Below are positions 13,317 through 25,276 of a DNA stretch of 64,000 nt, in pieces (positions within the stretch are counted from its first letter, which is position 1; each line of letters starts with the position of its first letter). This DNA comes from Paragordius varius (taxonomy: Eukaryota; Nematomorpha): the NCBI GenBank assembly GCA_964247055.1, contig OZ176050.1, forward strand, positions 4,216,001 to 4,280,000, read 5' to 3'. A program made the translations under genes and the position numbers. The notes under the pieces are model-generated. The model made no database searches, was not told the origin of the DNA, and worked only from the letters and a program-made list of their open reading frames with translations.

Positions 13317-13418
13317 TATAAGAATTAATTTGGCAAACGTATGAATATATTATTAACAAATAAAAAATTTATTAATAAAACTTACATTTCGATCACGTTT
13401 GCCAAATTAATTCTTATA
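13317..13418. repeat. 24-bp perfect inverted repeat (hairpin)
   Basis: Arms 13317-13340 and 13395-13418 are exact reverse complements over 24 bp, containing GAATTAATTTGGCAAACGT, with a 54-bp A+T-rich loop. The pair is flanked by further copies of ATACGTTTGAGAT on the outside (near 13278 and 13417). It may be a tiny foldback element or a replication-slippage product. Confidence 0.85.
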
Positions 13419-13576
13419 CGTTTGAGATGTTTTGTGAGAGTTCATTTGTAATGTGAAAAAAAGAATAAATGACAGATAATTGGAATAAAATAGAGAAGAG
13501 TTATGTATTTCTAGTGTTTATTTAAAAAGGTATCTTGCACATGAAAAAAATAAATCTTTCTTTGGATTTAAAAAAT

Positions 13577-13582
13577 AAAAAA
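13577..13582 (-). terminator. RNA polymerase III terminator of tRNA-Asp
   Basis: On the minus strand a run of six T follows directly after the discriminator end of the tRNA gene, as expected for Pol III termination. Confidence 0.8.
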
Positions 13583-13654
13583 CTCCCCGGCCGGGAATTG
13601 AACCCGGGTCTCCCGCGTGACAGGCGGGGATACTTACCACTATACTACCGAGGA
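13583..13654 (-). tRNA. tRNA-Asp (anticodon GTC)
   Basis: A 72-nt cloverleaf on the minus strand. The acceptor stem pairs TCCTCGG with CCGGGGA-type bases, the D arm contains the A-box-like TAGTATAGTGG, the anticodon GTC is the complement of 13619-13621 in a CCTGTCACG loop, and the T arm carries the B-box GGGTTCAATTC. CCA is not encoded, as in eukaryotes, and there is no intron. Its 5' end lies 52 bp from the VPS36 start, and the two are transcribed divergently. It is the most G+C-rich stretch for kilobases. Confidence 0.97.
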
Positions 13655-13706
13655 CTTGAATGTTGATCCCATATGATGTAAATATAAATTTTCACGTTTT
13701 GTTTGC

Positions 13707-14957
13707 ATGGAGTGGAAAAAATTTAATTTGGATTACAAAACAAATGAACAAATAAACATACAGAAGCAAGGTGTATCGGTAACTGTAATTGGGGATATAT
13801 GCGATTCTTATGGAGAAGGTACCATTTTATTGACAAATTTAAATATTATTTTTAAACCACCGATCGAAACTCTGCAATTTTTAATGAAAAATGATCACAG
13901 TTTTGATCTAATTATTCCTTTAAATCAAATTATCTTTGCTGAAGAAATTAAGGAATCCAATTCCGTATTAGGCATACATCTCCCTAATGCCTTAGTAAAA
14001 TTAGCCTTTGGATTAGGAGGAAGAGTGGACTTTTTCAGAGAATTGCAAATACAAATTGCTAATAAAGCCTGGCTTTTACAAATTGATAACATATCTAAAT
14101 CCATCGTTAACAAATCATTTGGTATACATGGTATTGAATCAAATTTATCACTATTAAATACATATTATAAAGAAAATATTGCGGATTCTTTTACCGATCT
14201 AAAATCTTTACGAAAAAGCGTTCAAGATGCTTTGGAACTATGCAAATCAATATCTACTCAAATATATGACAAACAAGAAAACTTATCCGATGACGAAACT
14301 GCTCTATTTAAGCGTCATTTGATGCAATTAGGGCTCAATTCATCTGCCTCCATAGATGTGTCCAAATTGAATCATTTAGAAAAAATTGCCCACAACATTA
14401 TCTACATTATACAACCTCTGCTATTAAACGATTATAAACTAAGAGATTCCTTATATAATGGGTATATGACTATACCCGAAGCTTTTTGTCGTGTGAATCG
14501 TTCTCGGGGTTTGGATTTAATTTCAACGGAAGAAATGATAAAATCTTGCCAACTTATAAACGAAATCCAAAAAGACAATAATGAATCTCATCTTATTTAT
14601 AAAGTTTTTGAAAATGGATTATCTGTCGTCTGCCTTAATGTGCTCTATGATATACAAGTAGATATTCAATATCAAAATGAATATCAACAATTTTTCGACG
14701 AAAATATTTTGAATCAAAACCAATCATTGCGTCAAATATTAGAAGCGATGGTAACGAATGCCAAAAATCACAACATACAACCGATTGAGAAATCCAATAT
14801 ATTCATCACAGCCGAAGAATTTTCACAAATATATTCTATTCCTGTTTTTATAGCTAGGGATCGCTTATTGTCGGCAGAAAATTTGGGTTATATTTGCCGT
14901 GATGATTCTATCGAAGGATTACGATTTTATATAAATTTATTTATATACCCCATTTAA
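13707..14957 (+). CDS. VPS36: ESCRT-II subunit VPS36 (EAP45), intronless
   Basis: ESCRT-II component that sorts ubiquitinated membrane proteins into multivesicular bodies, working with VPS22 and VPS25 on the endosome. The 416-residue protein (human 386) has the order of the family: an N-terminal GLUE/PH-like domain over about residues 1-140 (IQKQGVSVTVIGD, GTILLTNLNIIF, IIPLNQIIFAEE), then the helical and winged-helix EAP30-type region with QDALELCKSI, DETALFKRHLMQLGL, AFCRVNRSRGLDLIS, and the hallmark C terminus CRDDSIEGLRFYINLF. No zinc-finger insertion is seen in GLUE. About 30 extra residues sit between the two winged helices. The start at 13707 gives the conserved Trp-containing N terminus. 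One open frame carries the whole gene, unlike its intron-rich neighbours. Its stop is 40 bp from the THOC3 stop on the other strand. Confidence 0.95.
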   Translation: MEWKKFNLDYKTNEQINIQKQGVSVTVIGDICDSYGEGTILLTNLNIIFKPPIETLQFLMKNDHSFDLIIPLNQIIFAEEIKESNSVLGIHLPNALVKLAFGLGGRVDFFRELQIQIANKAWLLQIDNISKSIVNKSFGIHGIESNLSLLNTYYKENIADSFTDLKSLRKSVQDALELCKSISTQIYDKQENLSDDETALFKRHLMQLGLNSSASIDVSKLNHLEKIAHNIIYIIQPLLLNDYKLRDSLYNGYMTIPEAFCRVNRSRGLDLISTEEMIKSCQLINEIQKDNNESHLIYKVFENGLSVVCLNVLYDIQVDIQYQNEYQQFFDENILNQNQSLRQILEAMVTNAKNHNIQPIEKSNIFITAEEFSQIYSIPVFIARDRLLSAENLGYICRDDSIEGLRFYINLFIYPI

Positions 14958-14997
14958 ATGCACAGTTTCTACATGTATAAAATATATTTATAATCAT

Positions 14998-17900
14998 TCA
15001 ATCTTCGGACAGGCCGAATAGTTTGACGTTCCCAGAATCTTTATCAGATTTATCTTTATCATCACAGGCGTACGCTAATAGATATTTAGAAGGGTGCCAG
15101 GCAACAGAAAAAGTAGATGCTTTGCACTTAACTTCATCAACTTTTTCACCTATTCGCATTTATATGTAAATAATATTAAACAGAATTCAATAATAAATTT
15201 GAATAAACACTTTGATTAAAATGGCGAAAATCTAGATTTCTTATAAAATTTATAAAAACAATACAGAATATAAAAAGTGTAAATTCTGGTATTTTTAAAT
15301 TATATTACCTGTTGGGACCCTGGCTAAATCTATAATTAGGTCTTCGGATGCGCTTGCCAAAATTTTGCCATTAAAACTAAAGCTTACGCTTCTTATGGGC
15401 CAATCTAATCTAATGAATAATTTTATTTTAATACAATATTATAATATAGTTAGGGTAAGAAAGACAAATTACAATTACTTTTTCTACATGGCTAATTTAA
15501 GCCTAATATTTATATAAAAGGTGGAGTTTAATTTAGAAATAAAATAGAATTATTATCTCAAATTGCATTTTATAACTGATTGCTTTGTGATTGAATAGGT
15601 GAATTTATATATTTTAGGATAATTGACAATGACTAACTTAAAATACTATTTGTATTAAGTACAATGTCATATAAAGGGTGGAGTGATAAGAAAGTCGCAC
15701 TTGATTTGTAAGCCAAGCGTGGAAAGTTGTGCAAGTTTACTTAAGCCGCAAGTGTACACTTGAAGATCGGTGATAAAAAAACACTTAAGTCAAGTCTTTT
15801 GCTTATGAATGTAACATTTATTTGCCACCCGATTAACGGAAATTATTTGATCATTTTCCAAAATTTATGAAATAAGGCACAAAAAGATAAACAATTAATA
15901 CAATATGCATTTATTGAAGTTTTTCAAACTCACTGGCAAAAACCTTCTGCATTGGAACGAATTGGCGAGTCGGTTCTATTTTATTATCGATAAACTCAGT
16001 TGTTTGCGATTTAAGCCATGATATTGGACAATTTGGGTATCTTTTTAGAAAGACCTTCGATGGGGTTTTAATAATTTCACTGTGTGTGGAGTTTTGATAG
16101 CCATATAATACTGTGTTGATTGCCCGTGTGCATGCATTGTCTGAGTCTTGGCTCTATATCAAAATTTTAGGCTTGCAATACATCTTTCCACCAATCCATT
16201 GGACTTGGGATGGTACGGACTCACTAAAATATGTTTTATATTAAGATTATGTAAGGTACTTCTGTGGGATTTAAAATATGGCTATTATAGGTAACAATCT
16301 GCCACGGGAAACCAAATCTCGCCATATGTTTTTCTAGGCAATTCAATATTTGTTGTGATGTTATTGATTTTAGTAGATCCATCTCAACCCATCTGGAAGC
16401 ACTATCAATCGTGACTAACCAAAAATAACCGTATATGGGTCCGGCTATGTCGATGTAAATTCTCTCCCACAACGCGTTGTTGAAATTCCATTCCACGTTG
16501 GATTTCCTTTATATTAGGCTTGTTTCTTTGACACGGTTCACATGTTTCTAAAATCTTCCAAATCTCTTTCTAAGTTTGGCCAATATATGGATTGTCTTGC
16601 TTGTTGTTTCATCGATTGCGCTCCTTTATGCAGTATGTAGGAATTTCATTACGTCCCGCTGCAAGATGTGGGTATCAGTAATCTGTCATTTACGAATAAA
16701 AGATTATAGTATATTTGAATTTCATTTTTTACTTTCAGGAATTCTTTGATACTTGGATCACTCCAATCATTTGTCCGATTGCTGATTTAAGTTTGTTTGC
16801 CAGTGGTAACATTATCTCATTTTCCACTAACTCTTTTCTTAGATTAAATTTTACCGTGTGTGATACATCATCATCTTCATTTTGCACCTCCACGGTATTA
16901 TCATTATTTGGTAATCTGGTAAAGCCTCGGCTAAATTGTTTTGTCCTTTCTTATATTCCATTTCATAGTCGTATCCCGATGTTTTATAGATTTATCTAAG
17001 AAGTTTAGCATTATTAATATTTTGTAAATTTCGAGTTCGACCAAATAGCCCGATTAGTGGTTTGTGGTCGGTTATAGTTTTAAATTTTCTGCCATATATA
17101 AATGGTTTAAGGTTTTCTATAGCAAACGTGATAGCTTTTGCTTCTTCTATTGTTGATTAATTGGTTTTGGCATCGGTACATTTGCGTGAGGCGTATGATA
17201 TGGGACGCTTTCCTTCAGGGGTAATATGTAGTAAAATCGCTCCGAATCCTTTGTTTGATGCATCTGTTTCAATTAGTATCGGCCAATTTGCGTTATACGG
17301 TATAAAAGTATTGTAATTTATCATTAGTTGTTTTGCGAATCGGAACTCTCTTCCTCTGTTCAGGCCCATGGTCTGGTTGAACCTGTGTTTCTGTGAAGGT
17401 TGCATATCGCTTGATGGAGATTTGGTTTGAATCTTTCGTGAAAGTTTAGAAATCCAAAAAATGATCTCAGTTCTGTCTTATTGGTGGGTCTCGGACAATT
17501 GATCAAAGCTTGAATTTTGTCATTGGTGGGACGAATTCCATTCTTTGAAATTTCATATCGCATGTAATTGACAGATGAAACGGCAAGTTGCAATTTGTCT
17601 TTGGTCAGTTTCAACCCTGCAGCTTCCAATCGTTACAATACCCTGGTCAGCGTTGCATCATGTTCGGTTCTAGTTTTACTTGATATTAATATGTCATATC
17701 CAAATAGATACATATACCTGGTATATCACAAATCAAATTATCCATGATTCGTTGAAATATATGAGGGGCAGTAGTCAACCCAAATGGAAGTCGTTGGTAA
17801 CAATAAAAACCTTAATGGGTAGTTATGGTCAGTAGTGGTTGTGCTGATTGTTGTATGAGAATTCGCAGGTAAGCATCTTTCAGATCTAGTGATGTAAAAA

Positions 17901-20900
17901 CTGTCCCTCGAGCTGTTTTTGTGATTATTCATCAAAGGTCGGGATTACGTGGGAATCGGGTAGCAAATGAGGATTGATGCTGATTCGGAAATCCGCACAT
18001 ATCCTTATTTGACCATTTTGTAATATATTTCGAGTTGGTGTGGCCCAAGATATACGCTCTATGTTTGGATCGATTTTTCTCAGGATATCTAGGTCTAATA
18101 ATGTATCAAGCTCCTTTTCCACACGTTCTTACAGGGGTAGAGGAACTCTCCTGCAGGGGTATATTTTGGGTGTTACATTATTTTTTATTGAAATCGATAC
18201 CTCTATATTCTTTAAACAGCCTAACCCGTCCAAGAACAACCTATTATACTGAATATATATTGATTTATTAGTTATATTATTTATCATAACATGCACGAAT
18301 CCACGGGAGACCAAAAATTAATGGTCAATCTCCCTCGGTTACAAAACATTTAAGGATTTTTGTGATACCGTTCATTGTTACGCTTAATTCAGTTTTACCG
18401 ATAGTCGGGATTGTTTCGTTATTGTATGCGGATAGTCTCTGTGCTACATCTAGTCGTGGTTGTCCGGTTGATCTCCAGCATCTGTCATTGATAACCGTCA
18501 CATCAGCACCTGTGTCAAATAACATTTTTGTATGTATTCCGTTTAGTTGCACGGTTATTGTTGGGCCCATCCCAATTGAATTTGTTACTAACCGAATACC
18601 TTGTTTAATGGGACACTTGGTACGAAAATTCTTTGCAAAATGATTGTATTTTCCTTACCTATAGCAACGTTGACCTTTTGCATTACATCTGTCGATCGCA
18701 TGACGCTTGCCACATCGTTGACAGTCTCTTTTTTGCATGACTCTTTCTTGGAGGATTTTAAGCACTTTAGGTTCAATCAATTCTAGGGATCTTGCCATAT
18801 CTAGTATCATCTGTAATGACACTGATTCGCTTTCATTTTGACCCATGGGGAATCTTATATGTAATTCCCGTTCTAGGATTGGCATATTTAGTCTATCAAG
18901 AAAACATCTCTTAATAAGTATGCTATATTGCCTTTAAAATCACAATCGTCAACTATCACTTTTAGTCTTTAAACATAATTCATGATTGACTCGCCTTCAT
19001 GTCTTGTCGAATTTTTTTCGACTTAGCCATATACTTTTGTGAGGGGCAAAGATTTGGAATGCCTTTGAATTTGAGGCCATGTCATATCCTCCGAGATAAC
19101 CGTGCAACTAAACGGAATACAAACAAAAATGTTATTTGACACAGGTGCTGATGTGACGGTTATCAATGACAGATGCTGGAGATCAACCGGACAACCACGG
19201 CTAGAGGTAGGACAGAGACTATCCGCATACAATAACGAAACAATCCCGACCATCGGTAAAACAGAATTAAGCGTAATAATGAACGGTATCACAAAAATTT
19301 TTGAATGTTCCGGTAAACGAGGGAGATTGACCATTAATTTTTGGTCTCCCTTGGATTCGTGCATTTGATTTAAATTTACCCAATAATGTAATGATTAATA
19401 ATATAACTAATAAATCAATATATAATCAGTATAATAGGTTGTTCTCGGACGGGTTAGGCTGTCTAAAGAATATGGAGATATCGATTGCAATAAAAAATAA
19501 TGTAACACCCAAAATATACCTCCGCAGGAGAGTTCCCCTACAAGAACGTGTGGAAACGGAGTTAGACAGATTATTAGACCTAGATATCCTGAGAAAAATC
19601 GACCCAAATATGGAGCTGATATTTTTGGGCCACACCAACAGTAAATATATTAAAACAAAATGGTTAAATAAGGATATGTGCGGATATCCGAATCAGCATC
19701 AATCCTCATTTGCTACCCGATTCCCACGTAATCCCGATTTTCGATGAACTACAAAAACAGCTCAAGGGACAGTTTTTACATCACTCGATTTGAAAGATGC
19801 TTACCTGCAAATTCCCATACAACAATCAGCACAACCACTACTGACCATAACTACCCATCAAGATTATTGTTACCAACGACTTCCATTTGGGTTGACTACT
19901 GCCCCTCATATATTTCAACGAATCATGGATAATTTGATTTGTGATATACCAGGTATATGTATCTATTTGGATATGACATATTAATATCAAGTAAAACTAG
20001 AACCGAACATGATGCAACGCTGACCAGGGTATTGTAACGATTGGAAGCTGCAGGGTTGAAACTGACCAAAGACAAATTGCAACTTGCCGTTTCATCTGTC
20101 AATTACATGCGATATGAAATTTCAAAGAATGGAATTCGTCCCACCAATGACAAAATTCAAGCTTTGATCAATTGTCCGAGACCCACCAATAAGACAGAAC
20201 TGAGATCATTTTTTGGATTTCTAAACTTTCACGAAAGATTCAAACCAAATCTCCATCAAGCGATATGCAACCTTCACAGAAACACAGGTTCAACCAGACC
20301 ATGGGCCTGAACAGAGGAAGAGAGTTCCGATTCGCAAAACAACTAATGATAAATTACAATACTTTTATACCGTATAACGCAAATTGGCCGATACTAATTG
20401 AAACAGATGCATCAAACAAAGGATTCGGAGCGATTTTACTACATATTACCCCTGAAGGAAAGCGTCCCATATCATACGCCTCACGCAAATGTACCGATGC
20501 CAAAACCAATTAATCAACAATAGAAGAAGCAAAAGCTATCACGTTTGCTATAGAAAACCTTAAACCATTTATATATGGCAGAAAATTTAAAACTATAACC
20601 GACCACAAACCACTAATCGGGCTATTTGGTCGAACTCGAAATTTACAAAATATTAATAATGCTAAACTTCTTAGATAAATCTATAAAACATCGGGATACG
20701 ACTATGAAATGGAATATAAGAAAGGACAAAACAATTTAGCCGACGCTCTACCAGATTACCAAATAATGATAATACCGTGGAGGTTCAAAATGAAGTTGAT
20801 GATGTATCACACACGGTAAAAGTTAATCTAAGTAAAGAGTTAGTGGAAAATGAGATAATGTTAGATCCACTGGCAAACAAACTTAAATAAGCAATAAGGA

Positions 20901-23501
20901 CAAATGATTGGAGTGATCCAAGTATCAAAGAATTCCTGAAAGTAAAAAATGAAATTCAAACATACTATAATCTTTTATTTGTAAATGACAGATTACTGAT
21001 ACCCACATCCTTGCAGCGGATAATGAAATTACTACATACTGGACATAACAGAGTGCAATCGATGAAACAACAAGCAAGACAATCCATATATTGGCCAAAC
21101 TTAGAAAGAGATTTAGAAAATTTTGTAGAAACATGTGAACCGTGTCAAAGAAACAAGCCTAATATAAAGGAAATCCAACGTGGAATGGAATTTCAACAAC
21201 GCGTTGTGGGAGAGAATTTACATCGACATAGCCGGACCCATAGACGGTTATTTTTGGTTAGTCACGATTGATAGTGCTTCCAGATGTTGAGATGGATCTA
21301 CTAAAATTAGCATCACAACAAATATTGAATTGCCTAGATAAACATATGGCGAGATTCGGTTTCCCGAGGCAGATGGTTACCGATAATGGGCCATATTTTA
21401 AATCCCACAGAAGTACCTTACATAATCTTAATATAAAAATATTTTAGTGAGTCCGTACCATCCCAAGTCCAATGGATTGGTGGAAAGATGTATTGCAAGC
21501 CTAAAATTTCGATATAGAGCTACCAAGACTCAGACAATGCATGCACACGAGGCAACCAACACAGTATTATATGGCTATTGAAACTGCACACACAGTGCAA
21601 TTATGAATACCCCATCGAAGGTCTTTCTAAAAAGACACCCAAATGGTCCAATGTCATGGCTTAAATCGCAAACAACTGAGTTTATCGATAATGAAATAGA
21701 ACCGACTCGCCAATTCGTTCCAATGCAGAAGGGTTTTTATAAAGAATGAAATAGAAAAGGATGGAGGGCAGTGGAAGTACTAGAACGCAGGGGTCCGTTG
21801 TCATATATGGTAAAAGACGAAACCGACAGAGTCCTCAGAAAACACGCTGATTAATTAAAACAAAGAATGGAAGGTTCGAGAACAACCAGGCCAGTACCCG
21901 AAATACCAATTCCTTCAGAAGAAATTACCTCTACTCCACCAGATCTCGAAGCCGCAAACAATGAGATACAATCACCGATAATAGACATAACAACACAGGA
22001 TAACAACGCAAGTCCAACAACGAGTATAGACGACACACCTAAACCCAGCTATCTACAACGCCAGCGAAAACCCCGAGACCGCTTTACTATAGGGGAAAGA
22101 TAATGTTAATTTTTAATAGAATACTATTTGTATTAAATACAATGTCATAAAAAATATCTGTATAAATAAATACAATGTCATATTAAATATAAATAATAAC
22201 AATTTAACTTAGGGTTATAAACTTGGCAACTAACTTAATATGAATACCATTTGTAATGTCATATAAATTATCCATATAAATAATAATAATTTAACTTAAG
22301 GTTATAAAGAATTAACAAAAGGTATACCTCATTTTTTATTTTAAAAATATAAAAAGACAAAATATAAAAATTACCGTGATACAACATTCAAACAAAGAAA
22401 TTCATGTGCGTCCCAAATTGAAACTAAGGCGTCTGTACTGCCGACAGCAAAGTAATTTCCCTGTGGATCGAATTTGATGCAAATACAATTTGAAGGGTGA
22501 GCATGGATCATTTGTAAAGTTTTGAGCTCAGGGTAACTGTATCATAATAATTTTAAAAGCATTTATTTATATCCACATATATAATCGATTTTAATGCTTA
22601 CAAAAAAATAACCTCCGATATTTATTTTTGTTTTTATGTTATAAAAATCTATTACATTTGCAAAAAATAACCTTATTTTAATATAAGCTTTTGTCTACCT
22701 GTAAACATTTACGGTTAAAAATAAAAAAGCAAAAATATTTAGGGGATTCCTAAACAATCAGGTAGAACGACTCCAATAATTGTACCTTAGGATGGAAATT
22801 TTCCCATTGCCCGTAGTTAGGAGAAAAAGATTATTTTCATTGTTCCAACTTAATTCGTTTACTTCATATTTGAATTGTTCTTCAGCAATAATAGCATGTT
22901 TTTTTACATCTATAAAAGTCACTAAATCATCCTTGCTACCTACTGCAATGGTATTGCCATCTGGAGACCATGTAACATTAATATTTTCTCCTAAATTTAA
23001 TTACAAATTATAGAGGAAAAAACGGAATACGGTATGAATAAATCCAAATATAGGTAGTAAGGGAAGCTTTGCAAATAAATTTATTATTTGTCGAAAAACA
23101 AAATGAATTTTAAAATTATTTTAAAACGGGGCAACTATAAGAACCTTTTGTGGGAAAATTGGCAATACATTTGGAGGTTTTAATGTCCCATAAGCGAACG
23201 CTTTTGTCGCCACTAGCGGTAACTAATTGATGTGGGTTATGTGGATGCCAACAGAGTTGATCAACAGTATCAGTATGACCTTTAAGAGTTTGTTCTTTTA
23301 TCTAAATTATTTGAAAATCATAATTACCAATTTCTCACGTTCCAAAGCAAATACACAAGTGGTGCGATCAAGTGAACCAGAAGCCAATTTATCCCCACGA
23401 CAGTTCCATGCTACCGAATGTACTTTTGAAGAATGAGCATAAAAATCTTTGGATATATTGTGCTTATAAAAATATTTTCGAAGTTCAATCAATTCGTTCA
23501 T
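14998..23501 (-). CDS. THOC3: THO complex subunit 3 (THOC3/TEX1), WD40 protein
   Basis: WD40 subunit of the THO/TREX complex, which couples transcription to mRNA export in the nucleus. Exons in coding order: 23501-23328, 23301-23145, 22990-22786, 22536-22375, 15409-15309, 15149-14998; phases are consistent and give 316 residues. Conserved blocks: AHSSKVHSVAWNC, GHTDTVDQLCWHP, TASGDKSVRLWD, GENINVTWSPDGNTIAVG, EVNELSWNNENNLF, HAHPSNCICIKFDP, LDWPIRSVSFSFNGKILAS, and the ending ACDDKD...GNVKLFGLSED. These make up a seven-blade propeller. Intron 1 is only 26 bp (23302-23327); the other small introns are 154, 249 and 159 bp. Intron 4 is 6965 bp and consists almost wholly of two inverted Gypsy fossils. 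Without the homology the last two exons would be missed. The last exon is convergent with VPS36. Confidence 0.95.
15631..15676. repeat. Short repeat at left edge of the Gypsy insertion
   Basis: A segment containing ATACTATTTGTATTAAGTAC and AATGTCATAT that recurs on the far side of the insertion near 22121-22150. Together they look like remnants of terminal repeats, or of the target flank, of the fossil pair in THOC3 intron 4. Confidence 0.5.
15935..19085 (-). mobile_element. Ty3/Gypsy LTR retrotransposon fossil, minus copy
   Basis: A broken element lying in THOC3 intron 4. Read from 19085 downward, the parts are a Gag tail with a CCHC zinc knuckle (CQRCGKRH region near 18700), an aspartic protease (DTGADVTVI near 18510), reverse transcriptase (about 18120-17740), RNase H (about 17400-17150, with IETDASNKGFGAIL) and an integrase segment (about 16500-16000). 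The order protease-RT-RNase H-integrase is that of Ty3/Gypsy. It carries many breaks, on the order of ten, and is dead. It faces the plus copy head to head. The two share roughly 2.6 kb of very similar sequence, so they are young relative to each other or have been homogenised. Confidence 0.85.
19100..22104 (+). mobile_element. Ty3/Gypsy LTR retrotransposon fossil, plus copy
   Basis: The mirror partner of the copy at 15935-19085. From left to right: protease (near 19105-19350), reverse transcriptase (about 19550-20300), RNase H (about 20340-20640), integrase with its HHCC zinc-binding region (near 21040-21160) and catalytic core (from about 21180), then a proline- and threonine-rich tail up to 22104 that the minus copy lacks. 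It starts within protease, so the Gag part is absent. It carries many breaks and is dead. Similarity to the minus copy runs from about 19100 to about 21740. Confidence 0.85.
22110..22310. repeat. Tandem ~110-bp repeat at right edge of the Gypsy insertion
   Basis: Two copies of a unit with AATGTCATA, TATAAATAATAA and TTTAACTTAnGGTTATAAA (about 22128-22215 and 22238-22310). The start matches 15631-15676 on the other side. These probably derive from LTR ends. Confidence 0.55.
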
Positions 23502-23584
23502 GTGATATTTAAATTTTTAAACAAAATTTACACATGATTATAATGGGGTATGCTCCTGGCTTGTTTGAATCGAATCTTTTGAAT

Positions 23585-24004
23585 TAACACTTCGATTCAG
23601 CTATTGGTATCTAAATACCCCAGACAATATATAAGTTGATGTTTTTATAAAAATGCTGAAAAAAACGGTTTCGATTAAAATTTATGTTTATCTTAATAAA
23701 AAGTATATAAATAAACCAAAATACCTAATCAAAATTTGGTTTTGGAAATATTGTTTCAAACTACTTTAATGCGATTTTTATTTTAGAACAATATTAAAAT
23801 CGTGTTTTTTTGATTCCAAAACTAAAACTTGGTTTACTTTTAATATAAAATCACATTTAACATGGATATAAAAAGAAAAAATAGTATTATTTATTATGCT
23901 TCGGTTTAGTAATGTTATGTAAGTGCAAACTTTTGCAACGGAATTTATTCCATATTTTTAAAATTTAATATAGACTGAAATAAGTGTGTCGTATCCAAGT
24001 GTTA
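23585..24004. mobile_element. TA-flanked MITE, family 1, copy 1 (internally deleted)
   Basis: Short-TIR end on the left (TAACACTTCGATTC), long-TIR end on the right (GTATCCAAGTGTTA). The copy is about 420 bp against about 570 bp for full copies and has lost the inner part of the long TIR. Its left end is 84 bp upstream of the THOC3 start codon. Confidence 0.85.
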
Positions 24005-24011
24005 ATATATA

Positions 24012-24680
24012 GTAAGATCGAGGTCGTGGAATTATTTCGATACCTGGGGATATGGTAGACAAAAACGGATGCTCCATTAACTCACCTCTACTCAGGTTGC
24101 GTTCCGCAAAGCTCATATTTGAGGGTTTACACTGTTTATGGCGCTCGAAAGAGGTTGGCCAAAAGCTGAAGTTAAAAATATTTAACAGTCTAATCCTTCC
24201 TAGGATTCTATATAGCTTGTCGGTGTTGCCAAATTCTATTTAGCATACCCATAAGGCACAGGTATTTGTAAATAAATCCTTGAGAGTCATCACAGGGGAT
24301 ATATGTCCAAGAAAACACAGTGCCAACTCGCAAAATAAAAACTTCACTTAAAATCGATATATTGCCTCTCATGCTGGGAATACCGTTGTCAAGTCTGAAT
24401 GTGGTGGTCCATCAGCTGCGCCATAATAAAATCAGCCGCTTAAGGCAGCTTTGGAATGGAAACTTAATGCCCACAAAGTACAAAAAACGTGGCTTGTACG
24501 TATGTGTGTTTTCCTGCAGGGTGTGGGCCTTGTGAAGACAGACTTTGTCACTCTAGTGTTAAATGGGGCTTGGAAAAAAGATGCAATCAAAGAAAGAATC
24601 GTTAGAGGAGTAGGAGAGACTTCATCACGCCAAACGTCAACGTCGACTCGAGCGACGCCTTCAAAAACTATGGGATAGTT
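24012..24680 (+). mobile_element. LINE (non-LTR retrotransposon) 3' fragment
   Basis: Across two frames the region reads like the end of a LINE reverse transcriptase. It has VELFRYLGIW near 24025 (the usual F-x-YLG), then LHCLWRSKEV..KLKLKIFNSLILPRILYSLS near 24130-24230 (thumb region), and a conserved-looking tail IKTSLKIDILPLMLGIPLSS near 24335. Several stops and frame shifts break it, and the 5' parts (endonuclease, RT palm) are absent. It is a 5'-truncated dead copy lying between two MITE copies. The clade (for example RTE, CR1 or Jockey) cannot be set from this. Confidence 0.65.
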
Positions 24681-24691
24681 TGTGGTTGACT

Positions 24692-25276
24692 GTAACCTTA
24701 ACTCGATTCAAATTGGGGTATCAAAATACCCCAGACTAAATTTGAATGAATATTTTTAATAAACTACTAACGGTCCCAATATAAATTTATGCTTCTATCT
24801 TGATAAATATTATATAAATATGCCAAAATATCTTGATAAAATTTTGTTTTGAAAAAAAAGCTCCATCTCAAACTACTTCGACGCCATTTTATTTTACAAG
24901 ATTTTTGCAAAATAACGTCTTTATTTAATTTTAAGGGTAAAACTCAAGCTAATTTTTTATATAAATTACATTTAACATTGATAGAAATAGAAAAAGCGGT
25001 TTAGTTTGTATAATTTTTCACTATTAAAATTTGACACATGTCACGTTGACGAAATTTTTACCTTTCGGTTTTAGCTTAAAATAAGTAATATCAAGTATTT
25101 TTGAATATATTTTTTTATATATTTCGGTTTATTAATGTTAGATAAGTGCGAAATTTTGCCATGGTTTCGATTCCTTCTATATTTTATAAAGAATTTAATT
25201 TTAAACAGGCCTGGGGTATCCAACTACACCAATTTGAATTGAAGGACTAAAATGAGTGTGTTGTACCCAAGTGTTA
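24692..25276. mobile_element. TA-flanked MITE, family 1, copy 2
   Basis: Full-length copy, short-TIR end left and long-TIR end right (GTACCCAAGTGTTA). It contains the family landmarks ACTACTTCGACGCCATTTTA, ACATGTCACGTTGACG and GCCATGGTTTCGATTCC. No coding capacity. Confidence 0.9.

Noticed and set aside
18035-18271. Plus-strand frames within the minus-strand Gypsy fossil
   Set aside because: They are antisense shadows of the fossil's protease and reverse transcriptase regions; mirror frames in the other copy are likewise discarded.
24320-24678. Host gene in the open frames around 24.3-24.7 kb
   Set aside because: The frames continue a LINE reverse-transcriptase C terminus starting near 24025 and end at a MITE boundary.
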